Assembly (NCBI GenBank): GCA_012728915.1 | Contig: JAAYEC010000035.1 | Span: 1 to 64,000, forward strand | Source of the DNA: Deltaproteobacteria bacterium | Lineage (GTDB): Bacteria; Desulfobacterota; Syntrophia; Syntrophales; UBA2192 | Length of the DNA: 64,000 nt | Reading direction: 5' to 3' | Shown: positions 33,837-42,877 of the stretch, piece by piece | How positions within the stretch are numbered: position 1 is the stretch's first letter | Layout of the letters: every line of letters starts with the position of its first letter | Program-made: the position numbers and the translations under genes | Notes under the pieces: model-generated | Databases searched by the model: none | Told to the model about the DNA's origin: nothing | Seen by the model: only the letters and a program-made list of their open reading frames with translations

Positions 33837-36023
33837 ATGAAAAATCGCCTCATTGCCGGCCTGACGCTGGCCCTGGTTTTCGCGCTTGCCGCACCCGCGA
33901 CGCCCGCAGAGAAGGGCGCGGGCGCCTACAGCCTCCACGTGGGGTCCTACGCCGGCGCCGAAAAGGCCGCCGAACAGGTCACCCTCCTCCAAGGCAAGGG
34001 CTGTGATGCCTTTTCCCTCAATCCGGAAGGGAAGGACGGCCGGCATCGTGTCTTCGTCGGCCGCTATGCCGGACCGGAAGAGGCGGCCCGCGAGGGCGCG
34101 AAGCTGGAACAGAAAAAGATCATCCGCTTCTTCGCCGTCCGGCGGATCCAGGCCTCCGGTACGCCGGAGAAGAACGCCGCTGCGCGGGCGGCCAAGGCGA
34201 CGAACCTGGGGGACACGAAAATCCACCCGCAGGTAAAGATCGACACCTCCGTGCCCGAGACGCCGCGAAGCGGGAAGAAACCCCCGCTGTTTGCACGGAA
34301 GCCGCAGCCTCCCGGGGGCGACTCCGTGACGGCAGGCCTCCCGGAACCGGAGCACTTCCGGTTCAAGCCCTTCGAGGCAGGCCCGGGCTCTCCGGCGGGC
34401 GACGGCAGGGCGGGCGGAAGCCTGTCGGAGGACGAGGCCCTGTATGCCGAAGCGGTCGACCTTTACCGGAGGGGCAAGTACAGCACGGCCATCGACTCCT
34501 TCCGGTCCTACATCCGGCAGTTCGCGGGTGCCCCGCGGTCCAAGGCGTGCTTCTACTGGATTGCCGAGTGCCACAGCCAGATGCAGGACCCCAGAAAAGC
34601 CGACGAGGCCTTCGAGGAGGCAGCCGGGCGCTGGCCCGACTACCGCGATATTCCCCGCGAGACCCTCGTGAGCCTGGGATTCCATCATTTCCGCCAGGGC
34701 GGCTTCGACGGCGCCATCGAGGTCTTTTCCTACTACATCAATCTCTACCCGCAGGATCCCTTCCGCAGGGAGATGAGTTACCTGATCGCGCGCGCCCTCA
34801 CCGAACTCAAGCAGTACGAGTCCGCCCTCCGGGCCTTCAGCGCCGTCATCGAGAAGTATCCCGACACCAAGGAGGCCCTGGAAAGCGCCGTGATCATGGC
34901 CAACATCGGGGTGAAGAGCCCGGGGTTGAAGATCCCCGCCCACATGGCGGGCGCCGAGAATTACCGGGACCCCGTGGCGACCTACGACAGGGTGCTCCAG
35001 CGGGATCTGCCGAACCTGGAGCTGACCGAGCGCATCCTCTTCCAGAAGGCCTACGCGCTGTACCAGAGGAAGCAGTACCGCGAGGCGTACCTCGCGAGCT
35101 TCACCCAGCTCAAGCGGTTCCCGAACGGCTTCTGCAGGGACGCGGGGCTGCAGGCCCTCAAGGGCAGCACGGAGATGCTGGTCCACGTGGACTATGCCCG
35201 GGGGGATTACCTGCGGGTGGCCGATACCTTCCTCTCGGCCTACGAGGGCGCCTGGGTGAAATCCGTCGACTTCGAGACCGGCTACCGGATCGCGGACAGC
35301 CTGCGGCGGGTCGGTCTCTACCGCGATGCGCGGCGCGTTGTCGACCACATCCTGATGACCGAGCGGGACGGCAGGAACCGCAATGCCCTGCTGGTGGTCG
35401 CGGCGGACATCGACTACCGCGAGCGGCGCCACGGGGAGGCCGAGCGGCTTGTCGCGGAGCTTTCCCGGCAGGCGGCCCTGCTCGACCGGGAGGCCCGCCA
35501 GACCCTGCAGAGACTCCAGGGGGACCTGTACCTGCGGAAGGGGCAGTATGCGAAGGCGGCGGCCTCTTACGCGGAGATCGCGCCCGAGGGGATGGCCCAC
35601 GAGGCGTCCCTGCACCGCAATTACGGCATTGCCCTCCGCTTCAGCGAAGCCTGCCCGACAGCGCTGCAGCAGTTCCAGCTGGCCATCCGGCAGTCCGAGA
35701 AGGACCGGGCCGCCAATAGCCGGATTCTCCAGGACGCGCTGTCCGGAGCAGGGGATTGCCACCTGCTGAGCCGGAAATACGGCGAGGCCGTCACCGCCTA
35801 CAGGCAGGCCGTCGAGGCCGCCCAGGGCGGCCCGCAGAACCCCTGGACCCTCTACCACCTCGGCAGGGGGTATGTGGAGATGAGGAACCTGGCCGAGGCC
35901 GGCCGGGTGTTCTCGGAGCTGAAAGTCCGGACGGGCGACGACTTCTGGAACAAGACGATCGACTACACCCTCTCCGATGCCGAATGGACGGAGAAGTACC
36001 GCAAATACCTTCCGGCGAAATAG
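33837..36023 (+). CDS. SPOR-like and TPR-repeat secreted protein
   Basis: A 728-residue protein with a signal peptide (MKNRLIAGLTLALVFALAAPATPA). A SPOR-like segment follows (about 28-105; YSLHVGSYAGAEKAAEQVTLLQ, HRVFVGRYAGPEEAAREGAKLE), then a linker, then a long TPR array (about 200-720; e.g. DEALYAEAVDLYRRGKYSTAIDSF, YLIARALTELKQYESALRAFSAV). SPOR domains bind denuded peptidoglycan, so it may sit in the periplasm at the cell pole or septum. It is cotranscribed with the kinase (4-bp gap) behind a sigma-54 promoter, which suggests a role in flagellar assembly or placement. The family is otherwise unknown to me. Confidence 0.8.
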   Translation: MKNRLIAGLTLALVFALAAPATPAEKGAGAYSLHVGSYAGAEKAAEQVTLLQGKGCDAFSLNPEGKDGRHRVFVGRYAGPEEAAREGAKLEQKKIIRFFAVRRIQASGTPEKNAAARAAKATNLGDTKIHPQVKIDTSVPETPRSGKKPPLFARKPQPPGGDSVTAGLPEPEHFRFKPFEAGPGSPAGDGRAGGSLSEDEALYAEAVDLYRRGKYSTAIDSFRSYIRQFAGAPRSKACFYWIAECHSQMQDPRKADEAFEEAAGRWPDYRDIPRETLVSLGFHHFRQGGFDGAIEVFSYYINLYPQDPFRREMSYLIARALTELKQYESALRAFSAVIEKYPDTKEALESAVIMANIGVKSPGLKIPAHMAGAENYRDPVATYDRVLQRDLPNLELTERILFQKAYALYQRKQYREAYLASFTQLKRFPNGFCRDAGLQALKGSTEMLVHVDYARGDYLRVADTFLSAYEGAWVKSVDFETGYRIADSLRRVGLYRDARRVVDHILMTERDGRNRNALLVVAADIDYRERRHGEAERLVAELSRQAALLDREARQTLQRLQGDLYLRKGQYAKAAASYAEIAPEGMAHEASLHRNYGIALRFSEACPTALQQFQLAIRQSEKDRAANSRILQDALSGAGDCHLLSRKYGEAVTAYRQAVEAAQGGPQNPWTLYHLGRGYVEMRNLAEAGRVFSELKVRTGDDFWNKTIDYTLSDAEWTEKYRKYLPAK

Positions 36024-36027
36024 GCGC

Positions 36028-37338
36028 ATGCTGAAAAACGATCTGCAGCAACCGAGACGGCAGGGGGAAGGCCCCGCCGGCGGCATCGAAGTCCTTCAGA
36101 AATCCTTCGAAAGCTTCAATTCCGCCACGGCGAAACTCCAGGAGGCCTTTCGAAACCTCGAGATCAAGTTCGAGACGCTCAACCGGGAGCTCGAACAGAA
36201 GAACCGGCGCCTCGAGAGCCTCGTCGCCGAAAAGGAGGAGGTCCGCAACTACCTCGAAACCATCCTGGAGAGCCTCACCACGGGCGTCGTCGTGACGGAC
36301 CACAACGGCCGGATCACGATGATGAACGGCTGTGCCGCCCGTCTCACCGGGATGGACCGCGGGGTGGTCCTCCCCGGGGAGTTTCGGCAACGGCGCAAGG
36401 TTCGCCTCGGGGAGAACGTCCTCGAGGTCCTCACGTCCGCCGTGAAAGGCCGGGACGGCAGCAGCCCGGGAACGGTGCACATCCTGCTCGATGTGACCCG
36501 CGTCGAGAGGCTCGAGGAGATGGCCAAGCGGACCGAGAAGTACGCCGCGATGGGGGAGATGGCGGCCACCATCGCCCACGAGGTTCGCAATCCCCTGGGG
36601 AGCATCGCCCTGTCGGCCTCGCTGCTGCTCAAGGGTCTTGCCGACGAGAAAAGCCGGGACCGCGCCGCAAGGATCCTCCACTCCGTGCGCAGCGTGGACA
36701 ACAAGATCGCGAACCTGCTGCTCTTCACCCGGAAGCCCGAGCCCCGGTTCCGCACCCTTCGCATTCACGACATCCTGCGGGACATCCTGCGCTTTTCCGG
36801 GGAGATCCTCCAGAAGGAGGACATCCGGCTGCGCGTGAACCTGTGCGGCGGCGAACCTTTCGTCCGGGCCGACGGGGAGCTCCTGAAGCAGGTGTTCCTC
36901 AACATCATCCTCAACGCCGTCCAGGCCATGCGGGGGGGCGGCGAGCTGGCCTTCGAAACCCGCCTGCACAGCGATCCGGCCCTGACGCCGGGCATGGAGA
37001 GGAGCATCGAGCTGCGCTTCGCCGACACGGGGCCGGGAATTCCCGAGGAGGACCGGAAACGGATCTTCGACCCCTTCTTCAGCAGGCGGGACGGCGGCAG
37101 CGGCCTGGGGCTCGCCATCGTGCACAACATCATCGACCTGCACCGGGGGTCGGTCGATGTGGAGAGGGCAGAGCGGGGCGGCACCGTGCTCACCGTCCTG
37201 TTGCCGCTTGCGGACGAGCATCCGGCTGCCGAGGTGTATGAACCGCAGCCGGGCGCCTCGAAGGGCCGTCCCGCGAAGGCCGGGAAAAGCGCGAGAGCGG
37301 AGGAGCGGAAGAGCGGGTCGGAATGGGAGTGGATATGA
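36028..37338 (+). CDS. Sensor histidine kinase of the flagellar two-component pair (FlrB/AtoS-like)
   Basis: A 436-residue soluble kinase without membrane segments. A coiled coil (about 25-75) is followed by a PAS domain (about 80-160; LTTGVVVTDHNGRITMMNG), HisKA with the phospho-histidine in MAATIAHEVRNPLGS, and HATPase with NIILNAVQAM, DTGPGIPEEDRKRIF and GSGLGLAIVHNII. It should phosphorylate the overlapping response regulator (ATGA overlap at 37335). The last roughly 20 residues (ARAEERKSG...) are written by an octamer repeat element and are probably not structured. Confidence 0.92.
   Translation: MLKNDLQQPRRQGEGPAGGIEVLQKSFESFNSATAKLQEAFRNLEIKFETLNRELEQKNRRLESLVAEKEEVRNYLETILESLTTGVVVTDHNGRITMMNGCAARLTGMDRGVVLPGEFRQRRKVRLGENVLEVLTSAVKGRDGSSPGTVHILLDVTRVERLEEMAKRTEKYAAMGEMAATIAHEVRNPLGSIALSASLLLKGLADEKSRDRAARILHSVRSVDNKIANLLLFTRKPEPRFRTLRIHDILRDILRFSGEILQKEDIRLRVNLCGGEPFVRADGELLKQVFLNIILNAVQAMRGGGELAFETRLHSDPALTPGMERSIELRFADTGPGIPEEDRKRIFDPFFSRRDGGSGLGLAIVHNIIDLHRGSVDVERAERGGTVLTVLLPLADEHPAAEVYEPQPGASKGRPAKAGKSARAEERKSGSEWEWI
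37285..37322 (+). repeat. Octamer-phased arm inside the kinase gene end
   Basis: AGAGCGG, AGGAGCGG, AAGAGCGG, GTCGG. The same unit as in the ccsA-hemA and fliI-fliJ gaps, but here it lies within coding sequence and extends the kinase C-terminus up to the start of the next gene. Confidence 0.6.
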
Positions 37339-38762
37339 CGGAAGAGAACGCGAAACGGAGGCCCATCCTCGTCGTCGATGACGATCCCTACATGCGGACA
37401 TCACTCACGGACTGCCTCGTGAGCTGCGGCTATTGCGTGGAGGCGGCCGTCGACGGCGTCGACGCCCTGTCCCGATTCCGCAGGGGGGCCTTCGAGATGG
37501 TCATCACCGACATCCGCATGCCCAAGATGGGGGGTCTCGATCTGCTGAAGGAATTGAAAGGTCGGGCCCCCGAGATCCCCGTCATCGTCATCACCGCCTA
37601 CGGGACCGTGAACACGGCCGTCGAGGCCATGAAGCAGGGCGCCGCGGACTTCATCATGAAGCCCTTCTCCCTCGACGACCTCGAGGTGGTCGTGAGAAAC
37701 GTCCTCGACCGGGGCGAGGAGGCGGAGGCGACCCACGGGGAGACGCCGGAACCGGAGGGAGCGGCCCGTGCGGCGCAGCGGCGGATCGTGACCTGCGACG
37801 CCAGGATGGCGGAGCTTCTGGAGTTTCTCAGGAACATCGCGAAGAGCCGCTCGAGCGTTCTCATCCAGGGGGAGAGCGGAACGGGAAAGGAGCTGCTGGC
37901 GCGGTTCATCCACCGCCACAGCCCCCGGCGGAACCAGCCCTTCGTGGCCGTCAACTGCGCCGCCATCCCCCACGCGCTGCTCGAGAGCGAAATGTTCGGC
38001 TACGAGAAGGGGGCCTTCACGGGAGCCGCCCAGCGGCGGATCGGCCGGTTCGAGCTGGCCGACCGGGGAACGCTGCTGCTCGACGAGGTGAGCGAGATGG
38101 ACATGCCGCTTCAGGCCAAGCTTCTCCGGGTCATCCAGGAGTCGGAGATCGACCGGCTGGGCGGGAGGGACCCCATCCCCGTGGACGCACGGATCATCGC
38201 GACGACCAATGCGGACCTGAAGACGTGCATCCGGGAAAAGAAATTCCGCGAGGACCTCTACTACCGGCTCAACGTGATCCCCGTGCGCGTCCCGCCGCTC
38301 AGGGAGCGCAGGGGGGACATCGCGGCCCTGGCGGAGCACTTCCTGGCGAAATACGCCGCCGAGAACGGCCGGGCGAAGCCGACCCTTGCCGCCGGGACGC
38401 TCGAAGCGCTTGCCGCCTTCCCCTGGCCCGGCAACGTGCGGGAACTGGAGAACGTGATCGAGCGGGCCGTCCTGGTGTGCCGGGGCGACACGCTTCGGCC
38501 GCAGGATCTCGACCTCGACGGCGGCGGAAGCGATGCGCAGGCGGAAAACGGACCCGGGCGGGAACCCGCGGCGGCCCCGCCGGGCGAGGCAACGACGCTC
38601 CGCGACATGGAAAAGAACCTCATCTTCAGCACCCTGAAGAAGGTCAAGGGGAACAGGACCAAGGCCTCCGAGATCCTCGGGATCAGCGTCAGGACCATGC
38701 GCAACAAGCTCAACGAGTACAAACTCGAGCAGAACGGCCTCGATCTCGGGGCGGAAGGCTGA
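37335..38762 (+). CDS. Sigma-54-dependent response regulator (FlrC/FleR-like)
   Basis: A 475-residue NtrC-family activator. Receiver about 10-125 (VVDDDPYMR acid pocket, D in VITDIRMPK), AAA+ about 150-390 (GESGTGKELLARF, KGAFTGAAQRRIGRFELADRG), and a C-terminal Fis helix-turn-helix (GNRTKASEILGISVRTMRNKL). Paired with the kinase through an ATGA overlap. By position, directly before a sigma-54 promoter and flgB, it is the best candidate activator of the rod/hook genes. ATG 37335 is preferred over 37323. Confidence 0.93.
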   Translation: MTEENAKRRPILVVDDDPYMRTSLTDCLVSCGYCVEAAVDGVDALSRFRRGAFEMVITDIRMPKMGGLDLLKELKGRAPEIPVIVITAYGTVNTAVEAMKQGAADFIMKPFSLDDLEVVVRNVLDRGEEAEATHGETPEPEGAARAAQRRIVTCDARMAELLEFLRNIAKSRSSVLIQGESGTGKELLARFIHRHSPRRNQPFVAVNCAAIPHALLESEMFGYEKGAFTGAAQRRIGRFELADRGTLLLDEVSEMDMPLQAKLLRVIQESEIDRLGGRDPIPVDARIIATTNADLKTCIREKKFREDLYYRLNVIPVRVPPLRERRGDIAALAEHFLAKYAAENGRAKPTLAAGTLEALAAFPWPGNVRELENVIERAVLVCRGDTLRPQDLDLDGGGSDAQAENGPGREPAAAPPGEATTLRDMEKNLIFSTLKKVKGNRTKASEILGISVRTMRNKLNEYKLEQNGLDLGAEG

Positions 38763-38764
38763 AA

Positions 38765-38822
38765 TCGGGGGTCCGGGAAATCATGTCTCCTGCTTCCCGG
38801 CCTGCTCCCGATCCTCCGTCCC
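38765..38822 (+). repeat. Possible octamer-phased element, upstream of flgB
   Basis: A short G-rich part (GGGGGTCC, GGGAAATC) followed by a C-rich part with CC runs about every 8 nt (TCTCCTGC, TTCCCGGC, CTGCTCCC, GATCCTCC). Weaker than other copies. Confidence 0.4.
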
Positions 38823-38861
38823 ATTTTGGCCTATCTGTCCGTTTCTCCGTGAACTTTTCTT

Positions 38862-38877
38862 TGGCACATGCCTTGCA
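38862..38877 (+). promoter_or_regulatory. Sigma-54 promoter of the flgB operon
   Basis: TGGCACATGCCTTGCA matches the sigma-54 consensus almost perfectly, with the GG/GC spacing intact. It is 40 bp upstream of flgB and should drive flgBC-fliEFGHIJ-motE. Confidence 0.92.
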
Positions 38878-38916
38878 AAGTTTTCCCGTGGATTTCTTGA
38901 ACGAGGAAAAATCTTC

Positions 38917-39288
38917 ATGAACATCCTCTTCAGCAAGACGATCGGCATGCTCTCGGACCTCGTGGGCGCGCGGTCGCAGAGGCACCAGGTGCTAGCCTCC
39001 AACGTGTCCAATATCGACACGCCGGGCTACGAGCCCAGGGACGTCGACGTTCAGAACCTGATCGACTCGATGCAGCACAAGGGGGTTCGCATGGCCCGGA
39101 CCCATGGGAAACATTTTCCCGTCCGGAGCCAGGGTCCGAGCCTGTCTGTCATCCGGACGGGAGACCAGGTCAGCCTGGACAGGGAGATGGTGTCGATCGC
39201 CGAGAACCATCTCATGCACAACGCCGCCGTCGAGATGCTGGCGCGCAAGTTCAGGGGACTCCAGAGCGTCCTCAGGGAGACCAAGTAA
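38917..39288 (+). CDS. flgB: Flagellar basal-body rod protein FlgB
   Basis: A 123-residue rod protein. The N-terminal helix carries the rod/hook family motif (RHQVLASNVSNIDTPGYEPRDVD), and the C-terminal amphipathic helix (ENHLMHNAAVEMLARKFRGLQSVL) pairs with it in the rod. FlgB forms the proximal rod between MS ring and distal rod and is exported by the flagellar type III system. It is the first gene after the sigma-54 promoter; the stop overlaps the flgC start. Confidence 0.95.
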   Translation: MNILFSKTIGMLSDLVGARSQRHQVLASNVSNIDTPGYEPRDVDVQNLIDSMQHKGVRMARTHGKHFPVRSQGPSLSVIRTGDQVSLDREMVSIAENHLMHNAAVEMLARKFRGLQSVLRETK

Positions 39289-39713
39289 TGGATTTCATCA
39301 CGTCGTTCGACATCTGCGCCTCGGGACTCACGGCCCAGCGCAAGAAGATGGACGTCATCGCGAGCAACCTGGCCAACGCCGGCACGATCCAGACCCCCGA
39401 GGGGGGGCCCTACAAGAGGAAGGTCGCCGTGCTGGCCGCGGAGCCCGCGGGCGGCAGGTTCGGGGCAGCCCTCCAGGACGCGCTTTCCCAGGTGAAGGTG
39501 CAGGAGGTCATCGAGGATGCCGAGGGGCTGAAGAAGGTCCACGACCCCTCGCACCCCAACGCCGACGAGCAGGGGTATGTCACCTACCCCAACGTGAACG
39601 TCGTCACGGAGATGGCCGACATGATCACGGCCAACCGGGCCTACGAGGCCTGCGTCACCGCGATGGACGCCTCGAAAAACATGGTCCTCAAGGCCCTCGA
39701 TATCGGCAAGTAA
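39288..39713 (+). CDS. flgC: Flagellar basal-body rod protein FlgC
   Basis: A 141-residue rod protein starting MDFITSFDICASGLTAQRKKMDVIASNLANAGT, the N-terminal rod/hook motif. It has YPNVNVVTEMADMITANRAYEACVTAMDASKNMVLKAL at the C-terminus. It builds the proximal rod together with FlgB and FlgF. Start and flgB stop share a base (TAATG), so it is coupled to flgB. Confidence 0.96.
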   Translation: MDFITSFDICASGLTAQRKKMDVIASNLANAGTIQTPEGGPYKRKVAVLAAEPAGGRFGAALQDALSQVKVQEVIEDAEGLKKVHDPSHPNADEQGYVTYPNVNVVTEMADMITANRAYEACVTAMDASKNMVLKALDIGK

Positions 39714-39770
39714 CGATTCAGGAATGGCCGGGGGCGGACCGCCCTGCCGGCCGTTGAAGGAGATCCGCGC

Positions 39771-40076
39771 ATGAACAGGGTCACGACGCGCCACGACGCC
39801 ATCCAGCCTTCCGCGCCGACCCCGAAGCCCGCCGGCAGCGGCCCCGGCAGGCCGCAGGGCTCGTTCGGCGATCTGCTCAAGCAGGCGGTCACCGAGATCA
39901 ACCAGCTGCAGAACAGCGCCGACAAGGCGATCACGAATGTCCAGCTCGGGCAGTCGGGGAGCATCCACGAAGCGATGATCGCCCTCGAGAAGGCCGACCT
40001 GTCCTTCCGGGCCATGATGCAGGTCCGGAACAAGATCCTGGAGGCCTACCAGGAAGTGATGCGGATGCAGGTCTAA
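39771..40076 (+). CDS. fliE: Flagellar hook-basal body protein FliE
   Basis: A 101-residue protein with the FliE C-terminal block (GSFGDLLKQAVTEINQLQNSADKAI, then IHEAMIALEKADLSFRAMMQVRNKILEAYQEVMRMQV). FliE joins the MS ring to the rod and is the first export substrate. The N-terminus is Pro-rich and variable. ATG follows GGAGATCCGCGC. Confidence 0.95.
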   Translation: MNRVTTRHDAIQPSAPTPKPAGSGPGRPQGSFGDLLKQAVTEINQLQNSADKAITNVQLGQSGSIHEAMIALEKADLSFRAMMQVRNKILEAYQEVMRMQV

Positions 40077-40192
40077 CGTTCGGGTTTTTGCCCTCTGTCA
40101 TCTGTGGCGGCTCCCGCTTCACCTCGGCCTGGATTACGCTCTCTGATGACGGGTACTGAAATTCTCCTGACGGATAGAGGGATCAACCGCCC

Positions 40193-41773
40193 ATGGATCA
40201 ACTATTCTCGCAGATGTGGAAGGGGTTCCAGTCTCTTCCGGCCTCCCGGAGACTCACCATGGCCGCGGCCGTGGCCGCTACGCTCGCCAGCATCGCGCTG
40301 GCTGTCGTCTTCATCAACCAGCCGGACTACAAGGTCCTGTACACGAATCTCTCCACCGAAGACGCCGGGCAGATCACGTCGCGGCTCCAGGAGAAGAAGA
40401 TCCCCTTCCAGCTCTCCCCCGGGGGCGATACGATCTCCGTGCCCGCCGAGAAGGTGTCGGAGCTGCGGCTCGAGCTGGCGGCCTCGGGCCTGCCGAAGGG
40501 CGGGGGCGTCGGCTTCGAGATCTTCGACACGAAGAACCTGGGCGTCACCGAGTTCGTCCAGCAGCTCAACCTGCAGCGGGCGCTCCAGGGCGAGCTGACC
40601 CGGACGATCAACGGCCTCGACGAGATCCAGCAGAGCCGGGTGCACCTGGCCATCCCGAAGAAGTCCCTCTTTACCGAGGACCGGAAGAAGCCCACGGCCT
40701 CCGTCATCGTCAAGCTCAAGAACGGCCGCAGTCTGAGTGAGCAGCAGATCCAGGGGATCGCCCACCTCGTGTCGAGCTCCATCGAGGGGATGAGCCCCCG
40801 CGACGTCATGATCGTGGACTCGAGCGGGAAGGTCCTCTCGAGGGTCACCGAGGGCGGCGAGATGGCCCAGCTCTCCAACTCGCAGATCGAGTACAAGAAG
40901 AACGTCGAGAAGGACCTCACGGGCCGCATCACCTCGATGCTGGAGAAGGTCGTCGGCGAGGGGAGGGCGGTCGTGCGCATCTCCGCCGATCTGGACTTCC
41001 GCGTCATGGAGAAGACGGAGGAGCGGTTCGACGCCGAGGAGCCCGCCATCCGCAGCGTGCAGCGCTCGCAGGAGAAGTCGGGCAGCACCTCCGGCTCGAT
41101 GGGCGAGAGCTCCGTCGCGACGACGGCCCGGCAGGCGGCGGTGCCCCCCGCGCGGCCGGCCGGCTCGAACCGTGAGAAGTCCGATGAGACGATCAATTAC
41201 GAGATCAGCCGCACGGTCAACAAGACCGTCATGCCCGTGGGGGACGTGAAGAAGCTCTCCATCGCGGTGCTCGTCGACGGCACCTACGCGAAAAACGACA
41301 AGGGGGTCGAGGAATACCAGCCCCGCCCCGAGAAGGAACTGACCGCGCTGGAGGATCTGGTCAAGAAGTCGGCGGGCTTCGACGCGAAGCGGGGCGACCA
41401 GGTCGTCGTGTCGAACGTGCCCTTCAAGAAGGTGGACCTGTCGTCCGACCTCCCCGAGAAGTCCTGGACGGACAGGCTGATGGTCTTTCTGCCCCTCGTG
41501 CGGTATCTCGTGATCCTGGCCGTAGTCGTCCTGGCGGCCCTCTTCGTCGTGAAGCCCCTCGTACGCATGCTGGCCGAGCGCGGGCGGCAGACGGAGGTCT
41601 CGATCCGGGAAGCGTCCGCCGTCGCAGGCGAGCTCAGGGGCGCCGATGGCGTGACGCTCTCCCTCGGCGGCCCCCAGGTGTCCCGCGAGCTGACGGAGGC
41701 CGACATCGTGCGGCACATGGCGTCATCGGACTCCAAGCGGTTCGCCGAACTGCTGAGGAACTGGATAAAATAA
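40193..41773 (+). CDS. fliF: Flagellar M-ring protein FliF
   Basis: A 526-residue MS-ring protein. It has an N-terminal membrane helix (about 17-40), ring-building motifs (YKVLYTNLSTEDAGQITSRL and GVGFEIFDTKNLGVTEFVQQLNLQRALQGEL), a variable loop (300-340) and a second membrane helix (about 428-450; LVILAVVVLAALFVV). The C-terminal tail binds FliG (SDSKRFAELLRNWIK). It anchors rotor and export gate in the inner membrane. The 116-bp gap after fliE is gene-free. Confidence 0.96.
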   Translation: MDQLFSQMWKGFQSLPASRRLTMAAAVAATLASIALAVVFINQPDYKVLYTNLSTEDAGQITSRLQEKKIPFQLSPGGDTISVPAEKVSELRLELAASGLPKGGGVGFEIFDTKNLGVTEFVQQLNLQRALQGELTRTINGLDEIQQSRVHLAIPKKSLFTEDRKKPTASVIVKLKNGRSLSEQQIQGIAHLVSSSIEGMSPRDVMIVDSSGKVLSRVTEGGEMAQLSNSQIEYKKNVEKDLTGRITSMLEKVVGEGRAVVRISADLDFRVMEKTEERFDAEEPAIRSVQRSQEKSGSTSGSMGESSVATTARQAAVPPARPAGSNREKSDETINYEISRTVNKTVMPVGDVKKLSIAVLVDGTYAKNDKGVEEYQPRPEKELTALEDLVKKSAGFDAKRGDQVVVSNVPFKKVDLSSDLPEKSWTDRLMVFLPLVRYLVILAVVVLAALFVVKPLVRMLAERGRQTEVSIREASAVAGELRGADGVTLSLGGPQVSRELTEADIVRHMASSDSKRFAELLRNWIK

Positions 41774-41777
41774 AAGC

Positions 41778-41868
41778 AGGCGAAGGGCTCAGGGCCAAGG
41801 GCTTAAGGCAAGGGAAAAAGAGAACTGTTCCGGATTGCCTTACGCCATTCGCCTCATGCCTTTCGCCC
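41778..41868 (+). repeat. Heptamer-phased intergenic element, fliF-fliG
   Basis: Left arm AGGCGAA, GGGCTCA, GGGCCAA, GGGCTTA, AGGCAAG, GG (41778-41814). Right arm GCCTTAC, GCCATTC, GCCTCAT, GCCTTTC, GCCC (41837-41868). It ends about 10 bp before the fliG ATG, which has no ribosome site. Confidence 0.88.
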
Positions 41869-41878
41869 GGATTGGACA

Positions 41879-42877
41879 ATGACCAACGAAGAAAAGGCGG
41901 CCATTCTCCTGCTCTCCCTCGACGAGGAGCTGGCGGCGTCGGTGATGAAGAACCTCCGGGCCGCGGAGGTCCGCCGCATCAGCAAGCACATGAGCCGGAT
42001 CACCAGCATCTCGTCGGGCGACGTCCAGAACGTCGCCAAGGAATTCTGCGACCTCGCGAAGGAGAAGGGCGGGATCGTCTCCGTCAAGGATGACGTGGCG
42101 AAGAACATCGTCCTGAAGGCCCTGGGTCCCGAACAGGCGGGAAGCATCCTCACGGCCCTGGAGGACGAAAAGGACAAGATCAGCGAAAACCCCATCTTCG
42201 AGAAGCTGCGGGACATCGACCCGAAACTGCTGAAGGATTTCACGAAGATGGAACACCCGCAGACCACGGCGCTCATCCTGGCCCATCTCCGGCCCGAGCA
42301 GGCCGCGGAGATCATGGAGGCCCTCTCCCCGGAGATGCAGCTCGAGATCGTCCGGAGAATGGCGAGCCTCAAGAGCGTGCCCACGGACCTGATCGAGGAC
42401 GTGGCGGAAACGCTCGAAAGCGAACTGATCTCCGGAGCCGCCAGCGAGAAGGAGATCGGCGGCGTGAGGCTCATGGCGGAGATCCTCAACCGGATGAACC
42501 GCACGAGCGAAAGCGCGATCATCTCCTCGCTCGACGGGTCGGACCCGGAGCTGGCCGCCGAGATCCGCGGGCTCATGTTCACCTTCGACGACATCCTGAA
42601 GCTCGACGACCGCAGCATGCAGGAGCTGCTGCGCGAGGTCTCCAGCGAGGATCTCGCCAAGGCGCTCAAGGTCGTCGTCGCGGAGGGCCGCGAGAAGATC
42701 TTCAAGAACATGTCCAAGCGCGGCGCCGAGATGCTGAAGGAGGACATCGAGATGATGCCGCCCGTCCGCCTCTCCGAGGTGGAAAAGAGCCAGCGGTCCA
42801 TCCTGGACACCTGCAAGCGGCTCGAGGCCGAGGGCCGCATCCAGCTGCTGCGCGAGGAAGGCGATGCATTCGTCTAA
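41879..42877 (+). CDS. fliG: Flagellar motor switch protein FliG
   Basis: A 332-residue rotor protein with the three FliG domains: N-terminal FliF-binding (EEKAAILLLSLDEELAASVMKNL), middle with EHPQTTALILAHLRPEQAAEIM, and C-terminal torque-ring (GLMFTFDDILKLDDRSMQELLREVSSEDLAKAL) with the charged residues that meet the stator. It couples MotAB force to rotation and works with FliM/FliN for switching. Translation starts without a ribosome site, right after a heptamer element. Confidence 0.97.
   Translation: MTNEEKAAILLLSLDEELAASVMKNLRAAEVRRISKHMSRITSISSGDVQNVAKEFCDLAKEKGGIVSVKDDVAKNIVLKALGPEQAGSILTALEDEKDKISENPIFEKLRDIDPKLLKDFTKMEHPQTTALILAHLRPEQAAEIMEALSPEMQLEIVRRMASLKSVPTDLIEDVAETLESELISGAASEKEIGGVRLMAEILNRMNRTSESAIISSLDGSDPELAAEIRGLMFTFDDILKLDDRSMQELLREVSSEDLAKALKVVVAEGREKIFKNMSKRGAEMLKEDIEMMPPVRLSEVEKSQRSILDTCKRLEAEGRIQLLREEGDAFV

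Noticed and set aside
40080-40192. fliE-fliF gap considered as a further phased element
   Set aside because: A few C-rich runs occur but spacing is not constant over more than two units and no G-rich arm is present.
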